DNA from: Lachnospiraceae bacterium UBA7202
GTDB taxonomy: Bacteria; Bacillota; Clostridia; Lachnospirales; Lachnospiraceae
Direction of reading: 5' to 3'
Length of the DNA: 64,000 nucleotides
NCBI GenBank assembly: GCA_002490705.1
Contig: DKUO01000012.1
Coordinates: 1 to 64,000 of the forward strand
The notes beneath the pieces were generated by a model. It ran no database searches and had not been told where the DNA came from. It worked only from the letters and a program-made list of their open reading frames with translations. The position numbers were made by a program, and so were the translations under genes. Positions 24,647 through 33,769 of the stretch are shown here, one piece after another. Within the stretch, counting starts at the first letter, position 1; the number at the start of each line of letters is the position of its first letter.

Positions 24647-26020
24647 ATGGAACAGGAAACATATCGCGTTAAAAAGCCTAAACACAGTAAAGAGAATATC
24701 CGTATTACCTTCAACATGGCGTGGCCTTCCATCGTGGAGTCTTTTTTTGTAGCCTTTGCCGGGTTGGTGGATTCGCTGATGGTGAGCTCCTTGGGCTCGT
24801 ATGCGGTTGCCGCCGTCGGTCTTACGACACAGCCGAAATTTATGGGCCTGTCTATGTTTGTGGCGGCGAACGTGGCAATTTCTGCCTTGGTTGCCAGGCG
24901 GCGGGGAGAGGAAAAGCCGGAGGAGGCGAACCGCATTTTGAGTACGGCGGTTGTCTTTATCTTTGCGGCGGCAATCCTTTTGAGCGTGTTATTTGTAATC
25001 TTTGCAAGTCCCATTATCCGTCTTTGCGGTTCCACGCCTGAGACGCATGACAGCGCGGTGGTCTATTTTCAGATCGTGATGGGCGGTATGCTCTTTAACT
25101 GTATTCAGATGGGAATCAATTCGGCGCAGCGGGGCGTGGGAAACACGAAGATTACTATGCGTACCAATGTGACCTCCAACACGGTGAATATTATCTTTAA
25201 CTATTTGCTGATTAACGGGCATTTTGGATTCCCTGCTCTCGGCATTCGCGGCGCGGCTCTCGCCACGGTGCTCGGGACAGTGGTTGCATCTGTGATGAGC
25301 GTGCTCTCGATTTTAAATCCAGACGGTTTTATCAGTCTGCCTTATATCATCAAACATAAAATCCGGCCCGCACTGAAAACGCTTCTCAACTTAATCCATG
25401 TGGGCTACAGTGTGTTCTTTGAACAGGTGCTCATGCGGATCGGGTTCATGCTGACGGCGATTATGGCGGCGAAGCAGGGAACTGACGCGATGGCGGCGCA
25501 TCAGGTAGGAATGAATATCATGGGACTTACTTTTTCCTTCGGAGACGGCCTACAGGCCGCGGCAGTGGCGTTAATTGGCCGCAGCCTGGGAGCGGGTGAC
25601 GAAAAGCTTGCCAGAGAATACGGCGGTATCTGCCGTATGTTTGGCGGTATAATTTCCGCCTTCCTTGCCGTGATTTACTTTTTCGGAGCAGGGCCTCTCA
25701 TGAGGCTGTTTTTTGAGGAGGAGCACATTGTGGCCATCGGTGTGAGTATTATGCGGGTGATCATATTTGTCGTGATTTTTCAGATCAGCCAGGTGGTTTA
25801 TATGGGGTGTCTGCGCGGTGCGGGCGATACTTTTTATACGGCGGTCGCCTCCACAATCAGCGTTACGTTTATCCGCACGGTCGGATCTTATCTTGGCGGT
25901 TATGTGTTCGGGTTCGGTATTGTGGGTATCTGGCTTGGTGTGCTGGCGGATCAGATATCCCGGTTTATCTTTGCTTCCACGCGGTTTAAAAAGGGCGAGT
26001 GGACAAAGATTAAAATATAG
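24647..26020 (+). CDS. MATE family efflux transporter
   Basis: A 457-residue protein with 12 predicted membrane helices in two similar halves, typical of multidrug and toxin extrusion transporters, which export cationic compounds using Na+ or H+ gradients. MAWPSIVESFFVAFAGLVD at the N-terminus, the MGINSAQRGVGN stretch and GDGLQAAAVALIGRSLGAG in the second half are characteristic. It has its own strong promoter. The substrate is not predictable. Confidence 0.92.
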   Translation: MEQETYRVKKPKHSKENIRITFNMAWPSIVESFFVAFAGLVDSLMVSSLGSYAVAAVGLTTQPKFMGLSMFVAANVAISALVARRRGEEKPEEANRILSTAVVFIFAAAILLSVLFVIFASPIIRLCGSTPETHDSAVVYFQIVMGGMLFNCIQMGINSAQRGVGNTKITMRTNVTSNTVNIIFNYLLINGHFGFPALGIRGAALATVLGTVVASVMSVLSILNPDGFISLPYIIKHKIRPALKTLLNLIHVGYSVFFEQVLMRIGFMLTAIMAAKQGTDAMAAHQVGMNIMGLTFSFGDGLQAAAVALIGRSLGAGDEKLAREYGGICRMFGGIISAFLAVIYFFGAGPLMRLFFEEEHIVAIGVSIMRVIIFVVIFQISQVVYMGCLRGAGDTFYTAVASTISVTFIRTVGSYLGGYVFGFGIVGIWLGVLADQISRFIFASTRFKKGEWTKIKI

Positions 26021-26058
26021 TCGGACAGCAGGATGTTTCCTGACAGAAAGCAAAAGCG

Positions 26059-26088
26059 TTGCCTGGATGCTTTCAGATATGATAAAAT
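26059..26088 (+). promoter_or_regulatory. Probable promoter of the FIST-GGDEF operon
   Basis: TTGCCT (26059-26064), 18 bases, TAAAAT (26083-26088), 65 bp before the start codon. The -10 lies in an inverted repeat (GATAA with TTATC). Confidence 0.5.
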
Positions 26089-26152
26089 TACTTATCATCC
26101 ATTATATTTTTGCACCAAAGAAATAAATCCGTGAAGAAAGGCGGGCGGCACC

Positions 26153-27922
26153 ATGAAGCAGATGCAATTTGAGTATCAGGAAAGAAAGTCTTTTACGGAA
26201 AAACTTCGGGCATTTCAAAAGGACAGCGCGGCAGGCGGTGGGGCAAGGCTGTTTCAGATTTATTCGGAAGTGTTAGATCCCTCTGTCATTCAGGACGTGA
26301 CCGGCGCGATAGAGGAATGCTTTCCGGACACGCCGTACATAGGGTGTTCCACCAGCGGCAATATTATTGACTGTGAGCTGTCCGGTAATATTACAGTGGT
26401 GTGCACGGATTTTGAATTGCCGACGACCAAATTTGAAATCTTTCAATATGATATGGCGAAGCTGTCTGTAGATGAAATTACAGCGCAGATTGTGAAGGAG
26501 GCCGGGAACAGATCCTGGGTGAAAGCGGTTGAGATGTATTTCACAATTCCCGAGGGTTCCACGACTCGTTTTTGCGACGGCTTGAAGGAGCTCGGGGAGG
26601 ATATTCAGATTTTTGGCGGTGTTACCTGTAGCGACGATATTACCAGCGATGATTCCTGCGTGTTTACAAAGGCGTATGGCTTTTCAGAAAGCTCTATTAT
26701 TATCGTGTTCTACGGTGGAGAAGACTTCTATGTAGATTCCATCAAGGTGACCGGATGGAAGCCTCTCGGCAGGAAGTTCCATGTGACGAAGTCGCAGGGT
26801 TCTCTCTTGCAGGAATTGGACGGGATACCCGCCTATGATGTCTATCACAAATATTTAAACATTAAAAATGACGAGAACTTTTTTTATAATACATTGGAGT
26901 TTCCGCTGTTTTACGAACATAATGACACAACGATTCTGCGGACGCCTGTGTCCAGTAATGCGGACGGTTCCATCAATATGACGTCGGATATGGATATCGG
27001 TTCTGTGGTGAGGATTTCTTATGGCGATCCCAGTACCATCGTGGAGAGCATTAAGCATGACAGCCGGAGAATCGCGGAGTTTTGCCCGGATGTTTTGCAT
27101 ATTTTTTCCTGTGCGGCAAGGCGTACTTTCTGGACGAACAAGGAGCCGACCTACGAGATTCAGCCCTTCCATGATATCGCTCCTTCCTGCGGATTTTTTT
27201 CTCACGGAGAATTTTTGCGCACGAAAGGCAATCTGAATCAGCATAATGTGACGTTGGTGATAGCGGCTATGAGAGAGGGCGCTAAAAAGGCGGCGACCGT
27301 TATGCCGGAAACGCAGGACATCAACACCCTGTCCCGGATGCCGTTGGTTTCCCGGCTGGCGAATTTTATCAGCGCAACTTCTCTGGAGCTTGAAAACAGT
27401 AATAAACAGTTGGAGCTTGTCAATGAGAAGCTGAAAATGGCGGCCATCATCGACGGGCTCACAGGCTTGTATAACCGTAAGGAAATTCAGAGCCAGATTG
27501 AAGACGCTCTTTCCAGAGTTGAGAAAGAACAGTTTTCTCTGGTTATGCTGGATATTGATAATTTTAAGCAGGTAAACGATACCTATGGACATCAGGAGGG
27601 CGATACCGTTATCGTGGCGTTGGCTGATATTTTGCGCAACAGACGGATCGGCCACAAGCAGAATGTTTCCTCAGGCAGATGGGGCGGAGAAGAGTTTATG
27701 GTACTCTTGCGCGGTACGGATGCGGATTCGGCGGCGTATATTGCAGACCTTATGCGGGAGAGCTTCGCAAATACTAAGTTTAGCGGCATCCGGCCGCAGA
27801 CGGTGAGTCTGGGTGTGACGCAGGCAAGACAGGAGGATACGGTGGATTCGCTCTGTACGCGTGTGGATATGGCGCTATACAGGGCGAAAAAGAACGGGAA
27901 GAACAGGGTGGAGGTCGAGTAG
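26153..27922 (+). CDS. FIST-domain diguanylate cyclase
   Basis: A 589-residue cytoplasmic sensor. Residues about 30-225 match FIST_N (YIGCSTSGNII and FGGVTCSDDI are typical), about 225-390 match FIST_C, then a short helix leads to a GGDEF domain (about 430-588). The active-site motif is GGEEF in SGRWGGEEFMVLL, a functional variant, so it should make cyclic di-GMP. FIST domains are thought to bind small ligands such as amino acids. No membrane segment is present. It stops 15 bases before a response regulator gene, so cyclic di-GMP signalling and the two-component system are probably one operon. Confidence 0.92.
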   Translation: MKQMQFEYQERKSFTEKLRAFQKDSAAGGGARLFQIYSEVLDPSVIQDVTGAIEECFPDTPYIGCSTSGNIIDCELSGNITVVCTDFELPTTKFEIFQYDMAKLSVDEITAQIVKEAGNRSWVKAVEMYFTIPEGSTTRFCDGLKELGEDIQIFGGVTCSDDITSDDSCVFTKAYGFSESSIIIVFYGGEDFYVDSIKVTGWKPLGRKFHVTKSQGSLLQELDGIPAYDVYHKYLNIKNDENFFYNTLEFPLFYEHNDTTILRTPVSSNADGSINMTSDMDIGSVVRISYGDPSTIVESIKHDSRRIAEFCPDVLHIFSCAARRTFWTNKEPTYEIQPFHDIAPSCGFFSHGEFLRTKGNLNQHNVTLVIAAMREGAKKAATVMPETQDINTLSRMPLVSRLANFISATSLELENSNKQLELVNEKLKMAAIIDGLTGLYNRKEIQSQIEDALSRVEKEQFSLVMLDIDNFKQVNDTYGHQEGDTVIVALADILRNRRIGHKQNVSSGRWGGEEFMVLLRGTDADSAAYIADLMRESFANTKFSGIRPQTVSLGVTQARQEDTVDSLCTRVDMALYRAKKNGKNRVEVE

Positions 27923-27937
27923 GAAAGGATTGCCGAC

Positions 27938-28606
27938 ATGCGTATTTTAATTGCCGAGGATGAAACAGAATTGGCAAAAGGATTAAAATTTCTGCTGGAA
28001 AAAAATATGTTTACTGTGGATATGGTCCATGACGGCGCGGAGGCTCTTTCATACTTTCGGTGCAGGGATTATGATGTGGTGATTCTGGATATTATGATGC
28101 CGAAGATCGACGGGTTGGAAGTATTGAGACAGATCCGGGAAGCAGGTTCTGGAGTCCCGGTACTGATGCTTACGGCCAAGGCGGAGATCGAAGATCGGGT
28201 AATCGGGTTAGAGGCGGGAGCGGACGATTACCTTCCAAAACCTTTTGCCAGTCCGGAGTTTATTGCCAGAGTGAGGGCTCTTTCGCGGAGGAATACCGGA
28301 TATACGGAGGCTTGTCTCTCTTTTGGCAATGTGAAGCTTGATTGTAATCGATATGAAATGTCCTGTGGGGGAGAAATGGTACGGCTGAACAATAAAGAAT
28401 TCCAGTTAATGGAGCTTTTTATGCGCAATCCTCGTTTTGTGTTTTCTACGGCGCATCTGATGGATAAGATATGGGGACAGGATTCGGAAGCGGATATCAG
28501 TGTGGTTTGGACTTATGTGGGATTCCTTCGAAGAAAACTAAAGGAGCTTGAGGCGGATATTGAGATCAGGACAGCTCGTGGCGCCGGATATTTTCTTGAA
28601 TTATGA
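27938..28606 (+). CDS. OmpR-family response regulator
   Basis: A 222-residue regulator with acidic pocket AEDETE, phospho-acceptor in VVILDIMMPKIDG, Thr in LMLTAKA and Lys in LPKPFASPEF, followed by a winged-helix DNA-binding domain ending in RTARGAGYFLEL. It is paired with the kinase 26 bp downstream. The next operon encodes the VTC/DUF4956/CotH cassette, a plausible target. Confidence 0.94.
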   Translation: MRILIAEDETELAKGLKFLLEKNMFTVDMVHDGAEALSYFRCRDYDVVILDIMMPKIDGLEVLRQIREAGSGVPVLMLTAKAEIEDRVIGLEAGADDYLPKPFASPEFIARVRALSRRNTGYTEACLSFGNVKLDCNRYEMSCGGEMVRLNNKEFQLMELFMRNPRFVFSTAHLMDKIWGQDSEADISVVWTYVGFLRRKLKELEADIEIRTARGAGYFLEL

Positions 28607-28631
28607 GAAGATCAATTTCTAAGGAGAATAC

Positions 28632-29855
28632 ATGCTAAAAAGGATACAGAGGCGGTTTGTTTTAGCGGCGATGGCGGCGTTTGGCACGGTTATGCTGCTG
28701 ATCATTGTCGGGATTAACGCGGCAAACTACTACAGGACAACATTTATGCAGGATCGTCTTGCGGAAGCGCTTCTGGAGCATGAACAGGCGGTTTTTTCCC
28801 GGCAGGAAGCGCCCCCTCCGCCTGACAGGGGCATACCGGGCAGAGACCCGGAGGCGGCGTTTATGACCCGTTTTTTTACGGTTCGTTGTGATGCGGACGG
28901 CAGGGTCAGAGCGGTTTCAAGGGATTATATCTCTTCTGTGGACGAGGAGGAGGCGGAGAGATACACGCAGGCGGTTCTCGCAAAGGAGAGAGAAAAAGGA
29001 TTCTATGGGAGCTACCGGTATCTGGTGAAGAGGGATGAAAGGGGAATCACCGTTCTCTTTTTGAACGTGGCATTTCAGATACAGTCTATGCGTACCCTTT
29101 TCTTTGTGTCTCTTGCGACAGGGCTTGGCAGTCTTTTGACGGTATTTAATTTAATCCTTCTCTTTTCGAGGCGCGCTGTCAGACCTTATATGAAAAATAT
29201 GGAGAGGCAGAAGCAGTTCATTACGGATGCGGGGCATGAGCTTAAGACGCCGATTACATCTATCGCGACCAGCGCGGATATCGCAGCGATGGAGCATGAG
29301 GGGGATGAATGGATTGACAATATACGCAGGCAGGCGGCCCGGCTTACAAAGTTAGTGGGGGATATGGTTGCGCTGTCCAGATTGGATGAGGAGACGCCCT
29401 TTCCGGAAAAGAGCAGATTTTCCGTGAGTGAAGCGGCATGGGAGGCGGCCGAACCTTTTGCGAATCTTGCAAAAGCGAAGGGGAAGAGTTACAGCCAGCA
29501 TATTGAAGAGGGTTTGATATTATATGGGGACAGGGGTTCCGTTCAGCGGGTGATATCTATTCTGCTTGATAATGCGGTCAGATATTCCGACGACGGCGGT
29601 GAAATTCAGCTGCGGATTTACGGCAGGCGGGGCAGGATATGTGTAGAGGTATTTAATACTTGTGATCTACCGGACGTCTCGGATCTGGACAGGTTGTTTG
29701 ATCGGTTTTACCGGTTGGATGAATCCCGGTCAGCCATAACAGGCGGCACAGGAATCGGTTTGTCTATGGTGAGGGCGATTGCGGAAATATATGGGGGAAA
29801 AGCGTCTGTAGAAAGCGCTGATGGGAAGGAAATATGCTTTAAGGTGGTACTGTAA
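28632..29855 (+). CDS. Sensor histidine kinase
   Basis: A 407-residue kinase. It has helices at about 11-29 and 155-178, with an extracytoplasmic domain of about 120 residues that begins with a Pro-rich segment (APPPPDRGIPGRDPEA). The phospho-acceptor is DAGHELKTPITSI, the N box is ILLDNAVRYSDDGG, and G2 is TGGTGIGLSMVRAI. RBS AAGGAG precedes the ATG at 28632. A terminator follows. Confidence 0.93.
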   Translation: MLKRIQRRFVLAAMAAFGTVMLLIIVGINAANYYRTTFMQDRLAEALLEHEQAVFSRQEAPPPPDRGIPGRDPEAAFMTRFFTVRCDADGRVRAVSRDYISSVDEEEAERYTQAVLAKEREKGFYGSYRYLVKRDERGITVLFLNVAFQIQSMRTLFFVSLATGLGSLLTVFNLILLFSRRAVRPYMKNMERQKQFITDAGHELKTPITSIATSADIAAMEHEGDEWIDNIRRQAARLTKLVGDMVALSRLDEETPFPEKSRFSVSEAAWEAAEPFANLAKAKGKSYSQHIEEGLILYGDRGSVQRVISILLDNAVRYSDDGGEIQLRIYGRRGRICVEVFNTCDLPDVSDLDRLFDRFYRLDESRSAITGGTGIGLSMVRAIAEIYGGKASVESADGKEICFKVVL

Positions 29856-29875
29856 ATTGAATAGAGTATAAAGGG

Positions 29876-29902
29876 AATGCCAGCTCTGTCTGGCATTTTC
29901 AC
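29876..29902 (+). terminator. Intrinsic terminator after the histidine kinase
   Basis: AATGCCAG pairs with CTGGCATT around a 6-base loop, followed by TTTC. It separates the two-component operon from the VTC operon. Confidence 0.8.
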
Positions 29903-29957
29903 GTTTTGTTCATCAAAAAAACACATCTGATTTTAAGTACATTTCAGGGAAGTCTCC

Positions 29958-29963
29958 TATACT
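29958..29963 (+). promoter_or_regulatory. Probable -10 element of the VTC operon
   Basis: TATACT lies 92 bp before the start of the VTC gene. The -35 region (AAGTAC at 29935) is poor, as expected of a promoter that needs an activator such as the adjacent response regulator. Confidence 0.4.
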
Positions 29964-30054
29964 TTACCATGTTTCAGAAAGAATATTTATGTTTGTTTTC
30001 GATGGAAGCGTAAGGACGGAACAGACAGAAGCAACAGAGAAAGGAGAAAAGCGG

Positions 30055-30747
30055 GTGAATCAGAAAGAAACATTCCGGCATGAATTGAAATACCGCATCA
30101 GCTTTGCGCAGTATATGGAGCTGAGGAGCCGTCTACAGACAGTGATGCAAAACGACATACATACAGGCGCGGACGGCAGATATTTGATACGGAGCATTTA
30201 TTTTGACAATTATATGGATAAAGCTCTGCGGGAAAAGACGGACGGTGTTGCCAGACGGGAAAAATTCAGGATCAGATATTACAATGACGATTTTTCTTAT
30301 CTCACGTTGGAAAAGAAGATAAAGGATGACGATTTGTGCATGAAAATCGACGCGCGGATTTCGGAGAGCATGTGCAGAGAATTGTTGGAAGGCAGAATAG
30401 AGTGGATGATAGAACATTCCGAGCCGCTGGTGAGGGAGCTGTATGCGAAAATGCGCTATCAGATGCTTCGTCCGAGAGTGTTGGTATCTTATATGCGCGA
30501 GCCTTATATTTATCAGGCGGGGAACGTGCGGATTACCTTTGATTTTGATATTCGGACGACCCTGTACCATAGGGATTTTTTGGAGGAGAGAGTTATAGAT
30601 ATAGACACGGCAAAAGAGCCGCAGGACATGATACTGGAAGTGAAATACAACGCCTTTCTTCCGGAGATGATACGACGGCTTATTCAGACAAATACACTGC
30701 GCCAAACGGCGTTTTCAAAGTATGAGGCGTGTAGACGGTTCGGTTAA
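30055..30747 (+). CDS. VTC-domain polyphosphate polymerase-like protein
   Basis: A 230-residue protein of the VTC family, the tunnel-fold catalytic domain that makes polyphosphate from ATP in yeast Vtc4. The basic tunnel residues are visible: RHELKYRIS, RSIYFDN, REKFRIRYY, LEKKIKDDDLCMK and the acidic/basic pair in ILEVKYNAFLP. I prefer the GTG at 30055, which has AAAGGAG 8 bases upstream, over the upstream ATG at 29989. It is followed by DUF4956 and CotH genes, a recurrent trio in Clostridia. Confidence 0.88.
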   Translation: MNQKETFRHELKYRISFAQYMELRSRLQTVMQNDIHTGADGRYLIRSIYFDNYMDKALREKTDGVARREKFRIRYYNDDFSYLTLEKKIKDDDLCMKIDARISESMCRELLEGRIEWMIEHSEPLVRELYAKMRYQMLRPRVLVSYMREPYIYQAGNVRITFDFDIRTTLYHRDFLEERVIDIDTAKEPQDMILEVKYNAFLPEMIRRLIQTNTLRQTAFSKYEACRRFG

Positions 30748-30764
30748 AAAGGAGGAAAAGAGAA

Positions 30765-31436
30765 ATGACATTTAATGATGTTTTTAAATCAAGCTTTTTG
30801 GAGAATGTGACGCAATTTTCGGCGGTTGATACCCTGATCGGAATGCTTTTTGCGATTGTCATCAGCCTGTTTATTTTTGTGGTTTATAAAAAGACTTTCA
30901 ATGGTGTAATGTATTCATCCGGGTTTGCGTTGACTCTGGTGGGACTTTCGCTTGTGACGACCTTGGTGATTATGGCGGTGACATCCAATGTGGTGCTCTC
31001 CCTCGGTATGGTGGGCGCGCTTTCCATTGTCCGTTTTCGGGCGGCGATCAAGGAACCGATCGAGATTGTGTATCTGTTTTGGTCAATTGCGGCGGGGATT
31101 GTCATCGGCGCGGGCATGATTCCGCTGGCGGTAATCGGTTCTGCGATCATTGGTGTAATCCTGATTCTCTTTGCCAATCGGAGGATGCATGAGAATCCTT
31201 ATATTTTGATCCTAAACTGCGTGAATGAACAGGCGGAGAATACGGCGACACAGATGGCGCAGAGGGTGCTGAAAAGGTTTCTGGTAAAATCCAAGACGGT
31301 GAGCGGTGGCGGCATCGAATTGACGGCGGAAGTACGCTTGAAGGATGCGGCGACCTCTTTTGTCAACGATATGCAAGGCATTGAGGGCGTAAACCATGTT
31401 ACGCTGGTAAGTTATAACGGTGAGTATATGTCTTAA
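30765..31436 (+). CDS. DUF4956 membrane protein
   Basis: A 223-residue protein with about four helices in the first 140 residues and a cytoplasmic C-terminal domain of about 80 residues resembling the MgtC C-terminal region. The motif LSLGMVGALSIVRFRAAIKEP is the family's most conserved stretch. Its biochemical role is unknown; constant linkage with VTC and CotH genes suggests work on a phosphate polymer or on exported phosphorylated products. It has RBS AAAGGAGG. Confidence 0.87.
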   Translation: MTFNDVFKSSFLENVTQFSAVDTLIGMLFAIVISLFIFVVYKKTFNGVMYSSGFALTLVGLSLVTTLVIMAVTSNVVLSLGMVGALSIVRFRAAIKEPIEIVYLFWSIAAGIVIGAGMIPLAVIGSAIIGVILILFANRRMHENPYILILNCVNEQAENTATQMAQRVLKRFLVKSKTVSGGGIELTAEVRLKDAATSFVNDMQGIEGVNHVTLVSYNGEYMS

Positions 31437-31450
31437 CAAAGGGGGCATTT

Positions 31451-32980
31451 ATGATTTCCTATAAACATATTACGAAGATTGTCTGTGCGCTGATGGCTGT
31501 TGCAGTAGTTTTCTGCTTCTGGTCAATGGCACATGCGCAGGAGGCGGTGGAGACGTTGGGCAGTGTTAGCGTGTCGATGGCATATGAGTCGGCATTGTTT
31601 GGTACGGATGAACCGATACAGATTGATATCCGGATGGCACAGGAAGAATGGGAGGAGATGCTGGACACTGCTACAGCTGAGGAATATCACTCCTGCGACG
31701 TGTTGATCAATGACCAGCAGATATGTAATGTCGGAGTCCGCCCGAAAGGGAATACCAGTCTGTCGGCAATCGCTTCAGATCCCGACACGGACAGATTCAG
31801 TTTGAAACTGGAATTTGACCATTATGTGGAAGGACAGACTTGCCTCGGACTCGACAAATTAATCTTAAACAACAATTACGCGGATGCCACCAACATGAAA
31901 GAGGCAGTGGTCTATGATATGTATCAGTATCTGGGAGCGGACGCATCCCTGTATAACTATGCCGAAATATCAGTGAACGGGGAATATCTGGGCGTGTACC
32001 TTGCTTTGGAGGCTGTGGAAGAGAGCTTCCTTCTGCGAAATTACGGAACCGGGGACGGCGAACTGTATAAGCCTGACAGCATGAATATGGGAGACAGTTC
32101 CAAGCGTGGAGATTTTGACGGACAGCCGCCGCAGCCCGGAGAAAACAGGAAACCGCCGGACAGGAAGACCATGCCGGGCGGCGGTCCTTCTATGGGCGGC
32201 GGAAACGGAGCAGATCTCAACTATGCTGATGATGAGCTTTCCAGTTATTCCGACATATGGGACGGCGAGGTGACAAATACGGGTAAAGCGGATCACAGAA
32301 GGGTGGTTACGGCTCTCAGGAATATCAGCGAGGGAACGAATCTTGAGAAATATCTGGATGTGGACAATATACTGAAATATATGGCCGTACATGTATTTTC
32401 TGTGAATCTGGACAGTCTTTCCGGAAACATGGCGCATAACTATTATTTGTATGAATATAACGGTATGTTAAATATTCTTCCATGGGATTACAACCTTTCC
32501 TTTGGCGGCATGAACCAGGAACCGGATAGTAATGCGTCGCAAGTAGTGAACGATGCAGTGGACACACCCTTTCAGATGACGGCTTTTTTTGACGCTCTCT
32601 TAGAAAATGAGGAATATCGTTCGCGCTATCACGAGTATTTGAGGGAGCTTTCGCAGGAGTACGTTCTGGGTGGAAGATTTCAAGAGGTTTATCAGAGAAT
32701 ACGGGGGCAAATTGACACTTTGGTAGAAACAGATCCTATTGCGCTTTATTCCTATGAAGAATATGAGGCAGGGGCGGAAATGCTGTATCGGACGGTGATG
32801 CTGCGTGCGGAAAGCGTCAACGGACAAATTGGCGGAACTATTCCGGCGACAGACGAGGCGCAGCGGACGGACGCTGCTGATCTGGTGGACGCGTCAGAAA
32901 TTGATATTTCTGTTATGGGAGTGATGAATATGGGAAAAAGGGCGGAACAGAAAAGCGTGAGAGCAGAGGATAGGAGGTAA
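31451..32980 (+). CDS. Secreted CotH-kinase family protein
   Basis: A 509-residue exported protein with a signal peptide (cleavage near AHAQEA, about residue 30). The CotH kinase fold is seen in VRPKGNTSL, LKLEFDHYVEG, LILNNNYADATNMKEA, VSVNGEYLGVYLALE and the metal-binding NILPWDYNLSFGG. CotH of Bacillus phosphorylates spore-coat proteins. A Pro/Gly-rich insertion of about 45 residues interrupts the middle. The protein has no C-terminal anchor. It closes the VTC-DUF4956-CotH operon; the substrate is unknown. Confidence 0.9.
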   Translation: MISYKHITKIVCALMAVAVVFCFWSMAHAQEAVETLGSVSVSMAYESALFGTDEPIQIDIRMAQEEWEEMLDTATAEEYHSCDVLINDQQICNVGVRPKGNTSLSAIASDPDTDRFSLKLEFDHYVEGQTCLGLDKLILNNNYADATNMKEAVVYDMYQYLGADASLYNYAEISVNGEYLGVYLALEAVEESFLLRNYGTGDGELYKPDSMNMGDSSKRGDFDGQPPQPGENRKPPDRKTMPGGGPSMGGGNGADLNYADDELSSYSDIWDGEVTNTGKADHRRVVTALRNISEGTNLEKYLDVDNILKYMAVHVFSVNLDSLSGNMAHNYYLYEYNGMLNILPWDYNLSFGGMNQEPDSNASQVVNDAVDTPFQMTAFFDALLENEEYRSRYHEYLRELSQEYVLGGRFQEVYQRIRGQIDTLVETDPIALYSYEEYEAGAEMLYRTVMLRAESVNGQIGGTIPATDEAQRTDAADLVDASEIDISVMGVMNMGKRAEQKSVRAEDRR

Positions 32981-33042
32981 ACATATTATATTGGGAATTT
33001 CATAGAATGAAAGTAAGAAAATGATATTCTGTGGGAGTTTTC

Positions 33043-33702
33043 ATGTTAAATTATATTTGGGCATTTATGATTCTGATCGGTGTTGTGTATGGCGCTTTCA
33101 CCGGAAGGATGGCGGAGGTGACAAACGCGGCTCTGGATTCCGCGGGGGATGCGGTATCTCTGTGTATCACCATGATCGGGGTGATGGCGCTGTGGGTGGG
33201 GCTTATGGAGATTGCGCAAAAGTCCGGTCTGATAGCAAAGCTGACGAAAGGGATACAACCCTTCATCAGCTTTCTTTTTCCTCGGATTCCCAAGGGCCAT
33301 CCCGCCAGGGAATACATTGCCACGAATCTGATCGCCAATGTGCTGGGGCTTGGATGGGCCTGCACCCCTGCGGGTTTGAAGGCGATGGAGGAGTTGGCGA
33401 AGCTGGAAGCGGAGAGAGGGACGCCGGGATATGGGAGTGCCGGCAGTGAAACCCACGGGACGGAGTCGGCAGCAGGAAGGGAGAAGAAAGGGCGTATCGC
33501 CAGCAATGAGATGTGTACGTTTTTAATTCTGAATATTTCTTCTTTGCAGTTAATTCCTGTCAATATGATTGCTTACCGCAGCCAGTACGGCAGTGTGAAT
33601 CCCGCGGGAATCATTGCGCCGGCGATTGTGGCGACATTTGTAAGTACGGCTGTGGCGGTGGTGTATTGTAAGGGGAAGGACAGGAAGCGAAATAAAACCT
33701 GA
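33043..33702 (+). CDS. spmA: Spore maturation protein A
   Basis: A 219-residue membrane protein of the nucleoside-recognition (Gate) family. Diagnostic parts are MLNYIWAFMILIGVVYGAFTG, GVMALWVGLMEIAQKSGL, LFPRIPKGHPAREYIATN and LGLGWACTPAGLKAMEEL. SpmA and SpmB help dehydrate the spore core. The ATG at 33043 with GGGAG 5 bases upstream is the likely start; the usual partner spmB does not follow but appears at the end of the window. An extra charged loop of about 30 residues interrupts the middle. Confidence 0.92.
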   Translation: MLNYIWAFMILIGVVYGAFTGRMAEVTNAALDSAGDAVSLCITMIGVMALWVGLMEIAQKSGLIAKLTKGIQPFISFLFPRIPKGHPAREYIATNLIANVLGLGWACTPAGLKAMEELAKLEAERGTPGYGSAGSETHGTESAAGREKKGRIASNEMCTFLILNISSLQLIPVNMIAYRSQYGSVNPAGIIAPAIVATFVSTAVAVVYCKGKDRKRNKT

Positions 33703-33769
33703 GATAGAAGCGCTGTGTCCACGCTCCGTTTCCTGCATAGAATAAAGCAAAAGCCTACAGGAAAATTCT

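Noticed and set aside
26855..27655. A 266-codon minus-strand open frame opposite the FIST-GGDEF gene
   Set aside because: No domain or ribosome site, and it is explained as antisense of a conserved gene.
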